From NCBI GenBank assembly GCA_963818685.1, contig CAWFTJ010000007.1, forward strand, positions 1,364,001-1,428,000: a stretch of 64,000 bases of DNA. Reading direction: 5' to 3'. Below are positions 15,353 through 23,700 of the stretch, piece after piece. The notes below the pieces were generated by a model. That model was not told the origin of the DNA. It saw nothing but the letters and a program-made list of their open reading frames with translations, and ran no database searches. The DNA is from CAJCJE01 sp963818685 (lineage in GTDB: Bacteria; Actinomycetota; Actinomycetes; Mycobacteriales; Pseudonocardiaceae). The stretch's first letter is position 1. Each line of letters opens with the position of its first letter. A program made the translations under genes and the position numbers.

Positions 15353-16291
15353 CTATACCTGCCATCGCCGCGCGGCCGCGCGGGTGAGCGAGGTCACCCG
15401 GCGCAACCACTCGGCTCCGGACGCGGCCCGGTGGCCAGGCACGTTCTCACGATCCTCGTCGCGCGGCAGCACGCGGTCCACGAGGGACAGTGTGCGGAGG
15501 GTGAAGCCGGGCAGCACGCCGTGCACGCGCACGGCCAGCTTCGCAGCCGGGGTCAGGATGATTTCCGGCCGGCCGCGCAGGCCGGCCCGCACGATGGCGG
15601 CCGCCGCGCGTTCGGCGTCCATCGACAGCACGGGCAGGCTGTCGGCGATCGTGAACCAGGCATGCTCGGCCCGGTGATCACCGGCGAACAACGCGTTGTC
15701 CGGGGAGCCGGTGCGCATCAGGCCGGGGACCGCGGTGGTCACGGTCACGCCGTATTTGGCCGCCTCGACGCGCAGCCCTTCCGCAAAGCCGACCGCTGCG
15801 TGCTTGGCGGCGGTGTAGGGGAGCAGGTGCGGCGCGGGGATCTTGCCGCCGATCGAGGTGATGGCGATGATCCGGCCGGCACCGGCCTGCCGCATGACGG
15901 GCAGGGCGGCGAGGGTCGGATGCACGGCGCCCCAGTACATGATGTCCATGGCATCGGCGAAGTCGGTGGTGTCCATGGCCGGCGCCGGGCCGACCTGGAT
16001 GGCGCCCGCGTTGGTGACCAGCACGTCCAGCCGGCCGAACTCGGTCGTGGCCCGCGTGATCACGGCCTCGGCCTCCGCCTTGACCGACACGTCGGCGGGT
16101 ACGGCGATGACCTCGGTGCCCTCCGCGCGCAGCGTGGCACCGGCCTGCTCGATCCCGTCCTCGCCACGGGCGCAGACGACCAGGTCGTGGCCGTGCCTGG
16201 CGAGTTCGCGAGCCAGCAGAAAACCGAGCCCGCGACTGGCCCCGGTCACCACGGCGACCCGCCGCTCGGTGGTGTTTCCCGTTTCCGGCAT
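15353..16291 (-). CDS. Short-chain dehydrogenase/reductase
   Basis: 312 residues, classical SDR with a C-terminal extension. TGASRGLG binds the nucleotide near residue 17, NAG follows at ~95, the catalytic Ser is in ITSIGG, and the YxxxK motif is YTAAK. The C-terminal ~60 residues (PAAKLAVRVHGVLPGFTL and a basic tail) resemble membrane-associating SDRs. Cofactor preference appears NADP-like (Ser-Arg after TGA). The ATG has AAGGAG 6 bases upstream. It sits 30 bp downstream of a GT9 gene on the same strand; its substrate is not predictable. Confidence 0.85.
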   Translation of the reverse strand: MPETGNTTERRVAVVTGASRGLGFLLARELARHGHDLVVCARGEDGIEQAGATLRAEGTEVIAVPADVSVKAEAEAVITRATTEFGRLDVLVTNAGAIQVGPAPAMDTTDFADAMDIMYWGAVHPTLAALPVMRQAGAGRIIAITSIGGKIPAPHLLPYTAAKHAAVGFAEGLRVEAAKYGVTVTTAVPGLMRTGSPDNALFAGDHRAEHAWFTIADSLPVLSMDAERAAAAIVRAGLRGRPEIILTPAAKLAVRVHGVLPGFTLRTLSLVDRVLPRDEDRENVPGHRAASGAEWLRRVTSLTRAAARRWQV

Positions 16292-16321
16292 GTTGAACTC
16301 CTTCCGGTCGCTGTGCTCCGG

Positions 16322-17257
16322 CTATGCCGAGAGCAGCTCTTCGGCGGCGGCGATGACGTCGGCGACGGTCACGCCGAGCAGCGCGGGGTCCGGCGCGTCC
16401 GCGAACGGGTCGCCGGGGCGGGCCGTACCGGTCAGCGCGCGATGCGGGCCGTCGGCGGGCGGGCCCCACTCGGCGATCGGAGCCGGACCGAACAGCACGA
16501 CCGACGGTGTGGCGTAGGCGTAGCTGAGGTGGGCGATGCCGGAATCGGCGGTGATCACGATGCGGGCGTCGGCGACCAGCGCGGCGATCTCGCGCAGGCT
16601 CGTCCTGCCGGCCAGGACCGCGTGCTCGGGCAGGCCGGCGGTCTCGGCGACGGCGCGGGCTCGGTCGCGCTCGGCTGCCGTCCCGGTCACCACGATGTCG
16701 TGCCCGGTACCGGCGAGGTGAGCGGCGACGGCGGCGAACCGCGCGAGGGGCCAGCGGCGACTGCCGTAGGTCGCACCGGGATTGAGTACGATCACGCCCG
16801 GCGTGCGGCTGGGGCCGGGGAAGCGGAGCCGAAGATCGTTCGGGTCGGCGGGGATGCCGTGCGCAGTCAACATCGCGCACCAGCGCGCCCGCTCGTGTTG
16901 CCCGTCCTGCCAGTCAGGGCCCGGCCAGCCCGGTGCGGCATGGCCGATCCGGTGGCGCGGGGACGCGCGGTCGAGCAGCTGATGACTGCGGGGCCCGCGA
17001 CCGTGCAGGTTGACCGCGATGTCCACGGCGGGCGGCGGAGTACCCCAGTGAAGGTCCTCGCCGGTCGGCCACACCTCGCTGATCCCGCCGATCAACTCGG
17101 TGATCGGGGTGAGCGCGGACGGCGCGGCCAGCACGAGCCGGTGGGTCGGCCACTGCCGGCGCAGCGCGCGCAGGGCAGGCACGACCGTCAGCAGGTCACC
17201 GAGATGCAGCGCGCGCAGAGCGAGCAGCGTCGGCTCCTCGTTCGCGGTGCTCGGCAT
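16322..17257 (-). CDS. Glycosyltransferase family 9 (heptosyltransferase-like)
   Basis: 311 residues with the GT-B GT9 pattern: an N-terminal ALHLGDLLTVVPALRALR, a mid-protein VLNPGATYGSRRWP (the nucleotide-heptose binding loop) and a C-terminal TADSGIAHLSYAYATPSVVLFGP. GT9 enzymes transfer heptose from ADP-heptose to a glycan acceptor. One of four in this cluster, which also encodes ADP-heptose synthesis, so the donor is likely ADP-glycero-manno-heptose. It is the last gene of a minus-strand run of three. Confidence 0.85.
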   Translation of the reverse strand: MPSTANEEPTLLALRALHLGDLLTVVPALRALRRQWPTHRLVLAAPSALTPITELIGGISEVWPTGEDLHWGTPPPAVDIAVNLHGRGPRSHQLLDRASPRHRIGHAAPGWPGPDWQDGQHERARWCAMLTAHGIPADPNDLRLRFPGPSRTPGVIVLNPGATYGSRRWPLARFAAVAAHLAGTGHDIVVTGTAAERDRARAVAETAGLPEHAVLAGRTSLREIAALVADARIVITADSGIAHLSYAYATPSVVLFGPAPIAEWGPPADGPHRALTGTARPGDPFADAPDPALLGVTVADVIAAAEELLSA

Positions 17258-17293
17258 GCGGTACCCGGTCGTCGATGAGTCGATGCGAGTCGA

Positions 17294-17440
17294 TCAGTCA
17301 ATGCTGCGCACGATGTGTCGCTCGGCGACGCCGTCCCCGGTGGGAGCGGCCGGGTCGGTCCAGGTGGCCAGCGGAACGCGGAGTTCGTCGACATCCGGAG
17401 GCTCGTCGTGCCAGGCGAACATTTCCTCAGTTGACGTCAT
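17294..17440 (-). CDS. 48-residue hypothetical protein between two GT9 genes
   Basis: A short acidic protein beginning MTSTEEMFAWHDEPPDVDEL and ending in HIVRSID. The start lies inside the last codons of the upstream GT9 gene (14-bp overlap), and the stop is 36 bp before the next GT9, so it is embedded in the operon. No family recognised. Coding is supported by operon spacing and codon bias, not homology. Confidence 0.5.
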   Translation of the reverse strand: MTSTEEMFAWHDEPPDVDELRVPLATWTDPAAPTGDGVAERHIVRSID

Positions 17441-18542
17441 TGTTCTGTCCATGTCCGACGCATACCCGCTGGAGGAGGTCACATACGTCGTGGAAAACCA
17501 CGTCAGCGGCGATGCCGTCCACCCAGGACTCGTCATGGCCGCAGTCCGGACCGCCGCCACCGTCGGTCAGCGCGGCGCCACAGACCGGACAGTGCACGGT
17601 CCAGCCGATCAGCACCCTGTTGACGGCGCGGCCGAAGGGGCCCGCGTTGATCACGTTGCCGCACCAGAACAGGCCGACCGTTGGCGTGCCGACGGCTTCG
17701 GCGAGATGACGCGGGCCGCTGTCGTTGGCCACCACCACGGCCGCGCGCGCCAGCACGCCGACGAGGCCGGACAGGCTCAACCGGCCGGCCAGCCCGACGG
17801 CGTTCGCTCCCCGACCCGCCGACCCGACAACCCGTTCGACCAGGTCGCGTTCGTCGGCCGAGCCGAGCACCGCGACGCCGTGGCCTGCGTCGGCGAGCCG
17901 CGCCGCGACATCGGCGAAGCGCTGCGCAGGCCACCGGCGACGGGGATCGGTCGCGCCGGGGTGCAGCACGATCGTGGGTTCGGGCAGGCCGCGCAGGGCC
18001 GCGTCGGCTTCGTCGCGGTCCCGGTCGGTCACGGACAGACGTGGGGTGATGTCGCCGGTCGCGCCGGCCAGGCCGACCACCTCCAGCCAGCGCAGCGCCT
18101 CGTGCTGGTAGTAGCGGTAGGGCAGCCACCGATCCAGCTCGACCGCGTCCTGGCTCCTGGTGCCGATCGTGTGCCGGGCGCCAAGCCGCAGCAGGAACGG
18201 GTTGGACCACCGGCCGCCGCCGTGTGCCTGCACCGCGAGATCGATCGGCTTCTGGGTGACCTGGCGGAAGAATTCGGCGTCGGTGATGGTCTCGGGGCCG
18301 GCGAACACGCCGGCGGCGACGGGGAGGGGATAGCCGGTGTCGATCGGGCCGGGCCGGTCGCGCAGCAGTTCGGCGTGCGCGGGCGTGCCGAGCAGGACCA
18401 GTTCCGCGTCCGGGTAGGCATCGCGCAACGCCTGCGCGGCAGGGAGGACGAAGACCAGATCGCCGAGGCCGCCGCCGCGCAGCAACGCGATCCGGTGCAC
18501 GTCGGACAGGCGCGGCCCGAGTGGACCGATGTTCATGGCCAT
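17427..18542 (-). CDS. Glycosyltransferase family 9 (heptosyltransferase-like) with C-terminal Cys motif
   Basis: About 371 residues. GT9 marks: IALLRGGGLGDLVFVLPAAQ at the N-terminus, VLHPGATDPRRRWP, and VVANDSGPRHLAEAVGTP. The C-terminal ~55 residues carry C-P-V-C-G ... C-G-H, a possible zinc site not usual for GT9. The ATG at 18542 (or 18536) is preferred; the frame is open further up. It is divergent from a GT2 gene across a region with three tandem 10-bp repeats. Likely uses ADP-heptose. Confidence 0.85.
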   Translation of the reverse strand: MAMNIGPLGPRLSDVHRIALLRGGGLGDLVFVLPAAQALRDAYPDAELVLLGTPAHAELLRDRPGPIDTGYPLPVAAGVFAGPETITDAEFFRQVTQKPIDLAVQAHGGGRWSNPFLLRLGARHTIGTRSQDAVELDRWLPYRYYQHEALRWLEVVGLAGATGDITPRLSVTDRDRDEADAALRGLPEPTIVLHPGATDPRRRWPAQRFADVAARLADAGHGVAVLGSADERDLVERVVGSAGRGANAVGLAGRLSLSGLVGVLARAAVVVANDSGPRHLAEAVGTPTVGLFWCGNVINAGPFGRAVNRVLIGWTVHCPVCGAALTDGGGGPDCGHDESWVDGIAADVVFHDVCDLLQRVCVGHGQNNDVN

Positions 18543-18572
18543 GCCGGCGGAATTCCCGGTGGTTCGCCAGGC

Positions 18573-18602
18573 AAACAACGGTAAACAACGGTAAACAACG
18601 GT
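18573..18602. repeat. Three tandem 10-bp repeats in a divergent glycosyltransferase promoter
   Basis: AAACAACGGT is repeated perfectly three times without spacers (18573-18582, 18583-18592, 18593-18602). The copies are AT-rich within a 70% GC region and lie between the divergent GT9 (18542) and GT2 (18635) starts. A 10-bp period puts each copy on the same DNA face, as in cooperative regulator sites. Confidence 0.9.
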
Positions 18603-18634
18603 TTGGCCGGGGCGAGGCCGGGCATGCGTGCGAT

Positions 18635-19459
18635 GTGTCCGCGATCGATGTGTTGATACCGACCAGAAACCGGCCGATCGAACTGGCCACGACGCTCGCC
18701 GGCCTTGCCGCGCAACAGTTCGCCGATTTCGGTGTGCTGATCAGCGACCAGTCCGACGGCGAACCCTCCTATGCGACGCCTGCCGCGCAAGCCATGACGA
18801 GCCGGCTGGAGTTCACGGCGCGCGAGGTCCGGCTGGTCCGGCACCTGCCGCGCCGAGGTCTCGCCGAACACCGGCAGTTCCTGCTCGATTCCTCCGACGC
18901 CGAGTACGTGCTGTTTCTCGACGACGACGTCTGGCTCGCGCCCGACGTGCTGTCCAGGCTGCACGCCGCCATCACGGAACTGCGGTGCGGGTTCGTCGGC
19001 AACGCCATGCAGGGACTGTCCTTTCTCGACGACGAACGTCCCGATGAGCTGGCGCCATACCACGAGTGGCACGGCGCGGTCGAACCGGAACGGATCAGCA
19101 AGGACAGTCCGGCTGCCGACCGGTGGAAGCTGCACAACGCGGCCAACCTGATCCATCTCGCCGACCGGCTCCAGCTGGGCCCCGACGAGTGGCGGGCGTA
19201 TCGCGTCGCCTGGATCGCCGGCTGCGTACTGTTCGACCGGCGCAAGCTGCTCGACTGCGGTGGTTTCGACTTCTGGACCGAGTTGCCGCCCGAGCACGCC
19301 GGTGAGGATGTCGCGGCACAGTGGCGGGTGCTGGCGCGTTACGGCGGCGCCGGTGTACTGCCCAGCGGGGCCGTGCACCTGGAAGCGCCAACCACCGTGC
19401 CGAACCGGGACAATCAGGCAGTGGAGATGCTGACCGAGTTCACGCCGGGCCGTGGATGA
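18635..19459 (+). CDS. Glycosyltransferase family 2
   Basis: About 274 residues, GT-A fold. The opening DVLIPTRNRP is the nucleotide-sugar entry motif; the metal-binding DDD is in VLFLDDDVWLAPDV; the acceptor side has FDFWTELPPEHAGEDVAAQWRV-like sequence with ED. It probably adds a hexose or related sugar to the cluster's glycan in the cytoplasm. The GTG at 18635 is chosen since the domain begins at once; no strong ribosome site is visible. Its stop abuts the stop of the convergent GT4. Confidence 0.85.
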   Translation: MSAIDVLIPTRNRPIELATTLAGLAAQQFADFGVLISDQSDGEPSYATPAAQAMTSRLEFTAREVRLVRHLPRRGLAEHRQFLLDSSDAEYVLFLDDDVWLAPDVLSRLHAAITELRCGFVGNAMQGLSFLDDERPDELAPYHEWHGAVEPERISKDSPAADRWKLHNAANLIHLADRLQLGPDEWRAYRVAWIAGCVLFDRRKLLDCGGFDFWTELPPEHAGEDVAAQWRVLARYGGAGVLPSGAVHLEAPTTVPNRDNQAVEMLTEFTPGRG

Positions 19460-20575
19460 TCAGGCGGCTCCCTGGGCCGCCCTGATTCGGTCGTACCAGG
19501 CCCGGTGCGCGCGGGCGACCTGCGACCAGCTGTGGGTGGCGGCCAGCCGCAGGCCGCCCGCCCGCAACCGCTGTCGCAGGTCGGGCCGGGTGAGCAGCTC
19601 GTCGATGGCGTCGGCCAGCGCGGTCGCGTCGCGCCTGCTGTGCACGATGCGCACCTCGCGACCGTCGCGCAGCCTCGGATCGGGCTGGTCCGGTGCGGTG
19701 ACCACGGTGGGCAGTCCGTGCGCGAGCAGCGTCAGCAGGGCACCGCTCTTGGTCGTCACCCCTTCGGTGAAGGGCAGCACGCCGACATCCGCCTCGCACA
19801 GCCGCGCGGACACCTCGCTCGCCGGGAGATAGCCGGTGAACTCGATCCGGTCCGCGACCCCGCGTGCTCGTGCTTGGGCGAGGAGTTCCTCCCGGAAGGC
19901 GGCTGCCTCGTCCTCGGGCAGCGCGAGCGAGGTGAACCCGCCGACCACCAGCAGCCGCAGCCGTGGATGCCGGGTGAGCAGGGCGAGCGCGTCGATAAGA
20001 TAGCGAATCCCCTTGACCGGGTGCACGTAGCCGAAGAAGGCGAGCGTCGGCCCGTGCGCGCTCGACGAGACATCGCACGGCCGCACGGTGCTGCCGGGCA
20101 CGTTCGGCGCGAGCGGGATCACCTCGACCGGCTTGTGCAGGCGGTCGCGGACCAGGCGCGCGTGCGCGGGATTGGTCACGGCCACCTCGGCGCTGGCCGG
20201 CGCCAGCCTGCCTGTCTCCCGGTCCCACCAGCCGAACCGTTCGAGCGCGCGCCACACGCCGCCCGGCACCCACTTCGGCCAGGACCACCAGCCGTACTCG
20301 TGCACGGTGGTGACCAGCGGAACGGACGTGTCGAGCGCGCCGGGCAGGCGCAGCGGCGTGCCGGAGAACCGATAGGCGGACGGCGCGAACTGCACGTGCA
20401 CCAGATCGGGTTCGAGCAGTTCGATCTCGTCGCGGACCTCGGCCAGCGAGGTGAGCGCCACACTGACCGCCTCGACGCCGACGGACGGCAGCGCGTCGAG
20501 AAGATGCTCGACATAGTCGGCGACGCCGTCGTGCCGCGCGTCAGCAGGGCCGTGGATCATCGCTACCCGAAGCAC
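19460..20575 (-). CDS. Glycosyltransferase family 4
   Basis: 371 residues, GT-B fold. RVAMIHGPADARHDGVADYV is the N-terminal acceptor lobe; the donor lobe has FFGYVHPVKGIRYLIDAL, the conserved EX7E region altered to GVLPFTEGVTTKSGALLTLLAHG, and a helical C-terminus. It likely transfers a nucleotide-activated hexose or heptose to the same glycan. The GTG at 20575 has GAGGCGAC just upstream. It is followed upstream (same strand) by the DUF2795 gene with an 11-bp gap, hinting at co-transcription. Confidence 0.85.
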   Translation of the reverse strand: MLRVAMIHGPADARHDGVADYVEHLLDALPSVGVEAVSVALTSLAEVRDEIELLEPDLVHVQFAPSAYRFSGTPLRLPGALDTSVPLVTTVHEYGWWSWPKWVPGGVWRALERFGWWDRETGRLAPASAEVAVTNPAHARLVRDRLHKPVEVIPLAPNVPGSTVRPCDVSSSAHGPTLAFFGYVHPVKGIRYLIDALALLTRHPRLRLLVVGGFTSLALPEDEAAAFREELLAQARARGVADRIEFTGYLPASEVSARLCEADVGVLPFTEGVTTKSGALLTLLAHGLPTVVTAPDQPDPRLRDGREVRIVHSRRDATALADAIDELLTRPDLRQRLRAGGLRLAATHSWSQVARAHRAWYDRIRAAQGAA

Positions 20576-20585
20576 GTCGCCTCGC

Positions 20586-20780
20586 TCAGTCGGTGTCGGC
20601 CGCGGCCTTGCTGACCGCGTTCGGGCCGTCGAAACTGCGGTCCGGCAGCGCGTTCAACTGCTTCAGTACGGCCTCGTCCGCGCCGGACTGCTCGGCATGG
20701 TCGACGAGTTGTTCCTTGGTGGCCGGATAGTCGATGCCGCCGAGGAATTTCTGCAACTGAATGGGAGTTGGCTTGCTCAT
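20586..20780 (-). CDS. DUF2795 family small protein
   Basis: 64 residues. The DUF2795 core is readable: IQLQKFLGGIDYPATKEQLVDHAEQSGADEAVLKQLNALPD. The fold is a small helical domain of unknown role, common in actinobacteria and often linked to stress genes. The ATG at 20780 starts the domain; upstream there is no Shine-Dalgarno, but a σB-like promoter on the minus strand (GCATA-N15-TGGTAT, 20816-20791) ends ~10 bp before it, which would give a nearly leaderless mRNA. Confidence 0.8.
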   Translation of the reverse strand: MSKPTPIQLQKFLGGIDYPATKEQLVDHAEQSGADEAVLKQLNALPDRSFDGPNAVSKAAADTD

Positions 20781-20788
20781 GCCCGGCC

Positions 20789-20816
20789 GCATACCACGAA
20801 GGGCCCTCGGGTATGC
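20789..20816. promoter_or_regulatory. Symmetrical bidirectional σB-type promoter
   Basis: A 28-bp near-palindrome with GCATACC and GGTATGC at its ends. Read on +, it is GCATA (20789-20793)-N15-GGGTAT (20809-20814); read on -, it is GCATA-N15-TGGTAT. Both fit the known actinobacterial σB form GnnTn-N14/16-GGGTAT. It serves the divergent DUF2795 and GmhB genes. Confidence 0.6.
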
Positions 20817-21406
20817 CACCTTTTGTGAACGAGGCGTTGGCCGTGGTGTTGTTCGACCGGGACGGGACGCTGATCGAGGACGTGCCGTACAACGGTGATC
20901 CGCGACTGGTCCGGCCGATGCCCGGCGCGCGGGAGGGGTTGGCCCGGTTGCGGTCGGCCGGGATCAGGACCGGCGTGGTGAGCAATCAGTCCGGCATCGC
21001 CCGCGGCCTGATCGGCACCTCGGACGTGCTGGCCGTGCATCGCAGGATGGACGAACTGTTGGGGCCGTTCGACGTGCTCCGGTTCTGTCCGCATGCGGAC
21101 GACGCGGGTTGCCGGTGCCGCAAACCCGCGCCGGGACTGATCGATTCGGCCCTCGCCGAACTCGGTGTGCCGGCCGCGTGCGCCGCCATGGTTGGCGATA
21201 TCGGCGCGGACGTCGACGCCGGCCGCGCCGCGAACGTGCGTACTGTCCTGGTGCCCGGCCCCAAGACCCGCTACGCCGAGATCCTCGCCGCGCCGGTGGT
21301 CGCGCCCGACCTGGAAAGCGCGGTGGACGTCCTACTCTCCGTAACCACACGCCCCGCGCCGAGGATGCGGGCGAAACCCGCCCGGTGTGATGATTACGCT
21401 GAGTAG
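20813..21406 (+). CDS. gmhB: HAD-IIIA phosphatase, GmhB-like D,D-heptose 1,7-bisphosphate phosphatase
   Basis: About 197 residues. HAD motif I is FDRDGTL, motif II VVSNQSGIARG, and motif IV MVGDIGADV. The Cys/His zinc loop typical of GmhB is CPHADDAGCRCRKPAPGL. GmhB removes the C7 phosphate in ADP-heptose synthesis, in agreement with GmhA and HldE genes downstream. The ATG at 20813 overlaps the -10 element; if that promoter is used, the GTG at 20825 would be the start of a leaderless message. Histidinol-phosphatase activity is a less likely alternative given the context. Confidence 0.85.
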   Translation: MPPFVNEALAVVLFDRDGTLIEDVPYNGDPRLVRPMPGAREGLARLRSAGIRTGVVSNQSGIARGLIGTSDVLAVHRRMDELLGPFDVLRFCPHADDAGCRCRKPAPGLIDSALAELGVPAACAAMVGDIGADVDAGRAANVRTVLVPGPKTRYAEILAAPVVAPDLESAVDVLLSVTTRPAPRMRAKPARCDDYAE

Positions 21407-21456
21407 TAGTTGTCGCTCGACGGTATGGGTCGAGATGTGCGGGTAATGCAACGGCC

Positions 21457-22479
21457 ATGTTCGCGGATTCGCTGCCCGCTTCGACGGGCACCGTACCGAA
21501 ACGCGCCGTGCGGCGCGTTCTGTTGTGGCACGTGCACGGTTCCTGGACCACCGCGTTCGTGCGGGGGCGTCACGACTACCTGTTACCGACCCTGCCGGAG
21601 GGCGGTCCGTGGGGTGGTGGTCGGGCCGGCCGCGACTGGCCGCGCGCCCGCGAGGTGCCGGTGGATCGCTTGCGGGACACCGACATCGACCTGATCGTCC
21701 TGCAACGACCGGACGAAGTGGAGCTCGCGCATCGCTGGCTGGGCCGCAGGCCCGGTGTTGACGTGCCGGCGGTTTACGTGGAACACAACACACCGCGCGG
21801 CGACGTGCCGAACACGCGGCATCCGATGGCGGAGCGATCGGACCTGGTGCTCGTGCACGTGACCGCGTTCAACGACCTGATGTGGGATTCCGGCCGAGCG
21901 CCGACGGCGGTGATCGAGCACGGCGTGCCGGATCCCGGATACCGTTACAGCGGAACAGTGCCGGCCGCTGCGGTGGTCACCAACGAACCCGTCCGACGCG
22001 GCCGGGTCACGGGCACGGATCTGTTCCCCGAGTTCGCTCGCGAGTGCCCGCTGGACGTGTTCGGCATGGGCACCACCGAACTGGCCGGCAGTGCTCACCT
22101 GCGCGGCCACGGCGACCTGAACACCGAGGACCTGCACCGGGAAATGGCGCTGCGCAGGTGTTATCTGCACCTGACCCGCTGGACCTCGCTCGGCCTCTCG
22201 CTGATCGAGGCGATGTACCTCGGCATGCCGGTCGTGGCGCTGGCCGCAACGGATGTGGTGGAGGCGGTGCCGCCAGAAGCCGGCCTGATCTCCACCGACG
22301 TGCGGCGGTTACGCCGAGGACTGCGCGAGCTGATCAACGAACCGGTGCTCGCGACGCAGCGGGGCAAGCAGGCACGCGAGGCGGCAGCGCACCGGTACAA
22401 CCTGGACCGGTTCCTCGACGACTGGGACCGGCTGATCGAAGAAACGCTGGCCCGAGCGGAGAAAGGGGGCCGACGATGA
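21457..22479 (+). CDS. Glycosyltransferase (GT-B, GT4-like)
   Basis: 340 residues. The N-terminal lobe includes VLLWHVHGSWTTAFVRGRH and the AVYVEHNTPRGDVPNT segment; the donor lobe carries FGMGTTEL, a conserved YLHLTRWTSLGLSLIEAMYLGMPVVALAATDV (E of the EX7E motif) and a helical end. It overlaps the next glycosyltransferase by ATGA. Upstream 21407-21456 holds no clear promoter, so it may read from the gmhB transcript. The specific linkage cannot be predicted. Confidence 0.8.
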   Translation: MFADSLPASTGTVPKRAVRRVLLWHVHGSWTTAFVRGRHDYLLPTLPEGGPWGGGRAGRDWPRAREVPVDRLRDTDIDLIVLQRPDEVELAHRWLGRRPGVDVPAVYVEHNTPRGDVPNTRHPMAERSDLVLVHVTAFNDLMWDSGRAPTAVIEHGVPDPGYRYSGTVPAAAVVTNEPVRRGRVTGTDLFPEFARECPLDVFGMGTTELAGSAHLRGHGDLNTEDLHREMALRRCYLHLTRWTSLGLSLIEAMYLGMPVVALAATDVVEAVPPEAGLISTDVRRLRRGLRELINEPVLATQRGKQAREAAAHRYNLDRFLDDWDRLIEETLARAEKGGRR

Positions 22480-23615
22480 AGATCGCGATGGTTTCCGAGC
22501 ACGCCAGTCCGCTGGTCGCGCTCGGCGAGGTCGACGCTGGCGGGCAGAACGTCCATGTGGGACAGTTGTCAGCCGAGCTTGTCCGGCGCGGGCACGAGGT
22601 GTGTGTCTACACGCGAAGGTCCGATCCGGACGTCGCTGAGCGGGTGCGCAGCCAGCAGGGCTTCACCGTGGTGCACGTGCCCGCGGGGCCTGCCGAACCG
22701 CTGCCCAAGGACGACCTCTACCAACACATGGGCGAGTTCGCCGACTGGCTCGCCGATGAGTGGTCGAGCGACCCGCCGGACCTGGTGCACGCGCACTTCT
22801 GGATGTCCGGGCTGGCGTCGGTGCTCGCCGCGGAGCGGGTCGGCGTGCCGGTCGTGCAGACCTATCACGCGCTTGGCTCGGTGAAGCGTCGCTACCAGCG
22901 CGACAAGGACACCAGCCCGCCGGAGCGGATCGACGTCGAGCGGATGATCGGTCGACGCGTCGACCGGGTCGTCGCCACCTGTTCCGACGAGCTGTTCGAA
23001 CTCCTCCGGCTTGGCGTGCCGCGCCGCAGGGTGTCGGTCGTGCCCTGCGGCGTCGACCCGAAGACGTTCTCCGCCAAGGGCGCCGCCGCCCCGCGCACCG
23101 CGCGGCATCGGTTGCTTGCCGTGGGCAGGTTGGTGCCGCGCAAGGGTTTCGCGCTGGCCATCGCCGCACTGCGCGGCCTGCCGGACACCGAGTTGGTGAT
23201 CGCGGGCGGCCCGCCCAAGTCGCGACTGTCGACCGACCAGGAGGCGCAACGGCTGATGCGGTTGGCGCAGCGCCGTGGTGTTGCCGAGCGGGTCCACCTG
23301 CTCGGGCAGGTGCCGCAGCGACAGATGCCGAAGCTGTTGCGCTCGGCCGATCTCGTGGTCTGCACGCCCTGGTACGAGCCGTTCGGCATCGTGCCGATCG
23401 AGGCGATGGCCTGCGGCGTGCCCGTGGTGGCCACCGCGGTCGGCGGACTCATCGACACGGTGGTGGACGGCGTGACCGGCCGGCACGTGCCACCGGACCG
23501 ACCAGCGGCGCTGCGCACCGTGTTGCGTTCGCTGCTCGGCGCGCCGGCCGAGCGGGCCGCGATGGCGGAGGCCGGCCGGGACCGGGCGTGCGCCCGCTAC
23601 TCGTGGAGCGGGTGA
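22476..23615 (+). CDS. Glycosyltransferase family 4 (frame break near its 3' end)
   Basis: 379 residues in the first frame. It begins KIAMVSEHASP with DAGGQNVHV, the mark of sucrose-phosphate-synthase/MshA-like GT4 enzymes; the donor lobe has AVGRLVPRKGF, and the EX7E motif is YEPFGIVPIEAMACGVP. At ~23604 the reading SWSG-stop replaces an expected SWERVTTETIRVYDRV: one missing G in a G run shifts the frame, and the natural C-terminus continues to a stop at 23699-23701, overlapping GmhA by TGATG. Only ~30 C-terminal residues are affected. Confidence 0.8.
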   Translation: MKIAMVSEHASPLVALGEVDAGGQNVHVGQLSAELVRRGHEVCVYTRRSDPDVAERVRSQQGFTVVHVPAGPAEPLPKDDLYQHMGEFADWLADEWSSDPPDLVHAHFWMSGLASVLAAERVGVPVVQTYHALGSVKRRYQRDKDTSPPERIDVERMIGRRVDRVVATCSDELFELLRLGVPRRRVSVVPCGVDPKTFSAKGAAAPRTARHRLLAVGRLVPRKGFALAIAALRGLPDTELVIAGGPPKSRLSTDQEAQRLMRLAQRRGVAERVHLLGQVPQRQMPKLLRSADLVVCTPWYEPFGIVPIEAMACGVPVVATAVGGLIDTVVDGVTGRHVPPDRPAALRTVLRSLLGAPAERAAMAEAGRDRACARYSWSG

Positions 23616-23700
23616 CCACCGAAACCATTCGCGTCTACGACCGGGTGCTGCGCGAGCGGCCGACCGCCAACTGGCCGATACGAGAGGCGAAGGAGGGGTG

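Noticed and set aside
18573..18602. AAACAACGGT repeats as a CRISPR or plasmid iteron array
   Set aside because: Only three 10-bp units with no spacers, no cas or rep genes, and a promoter location.
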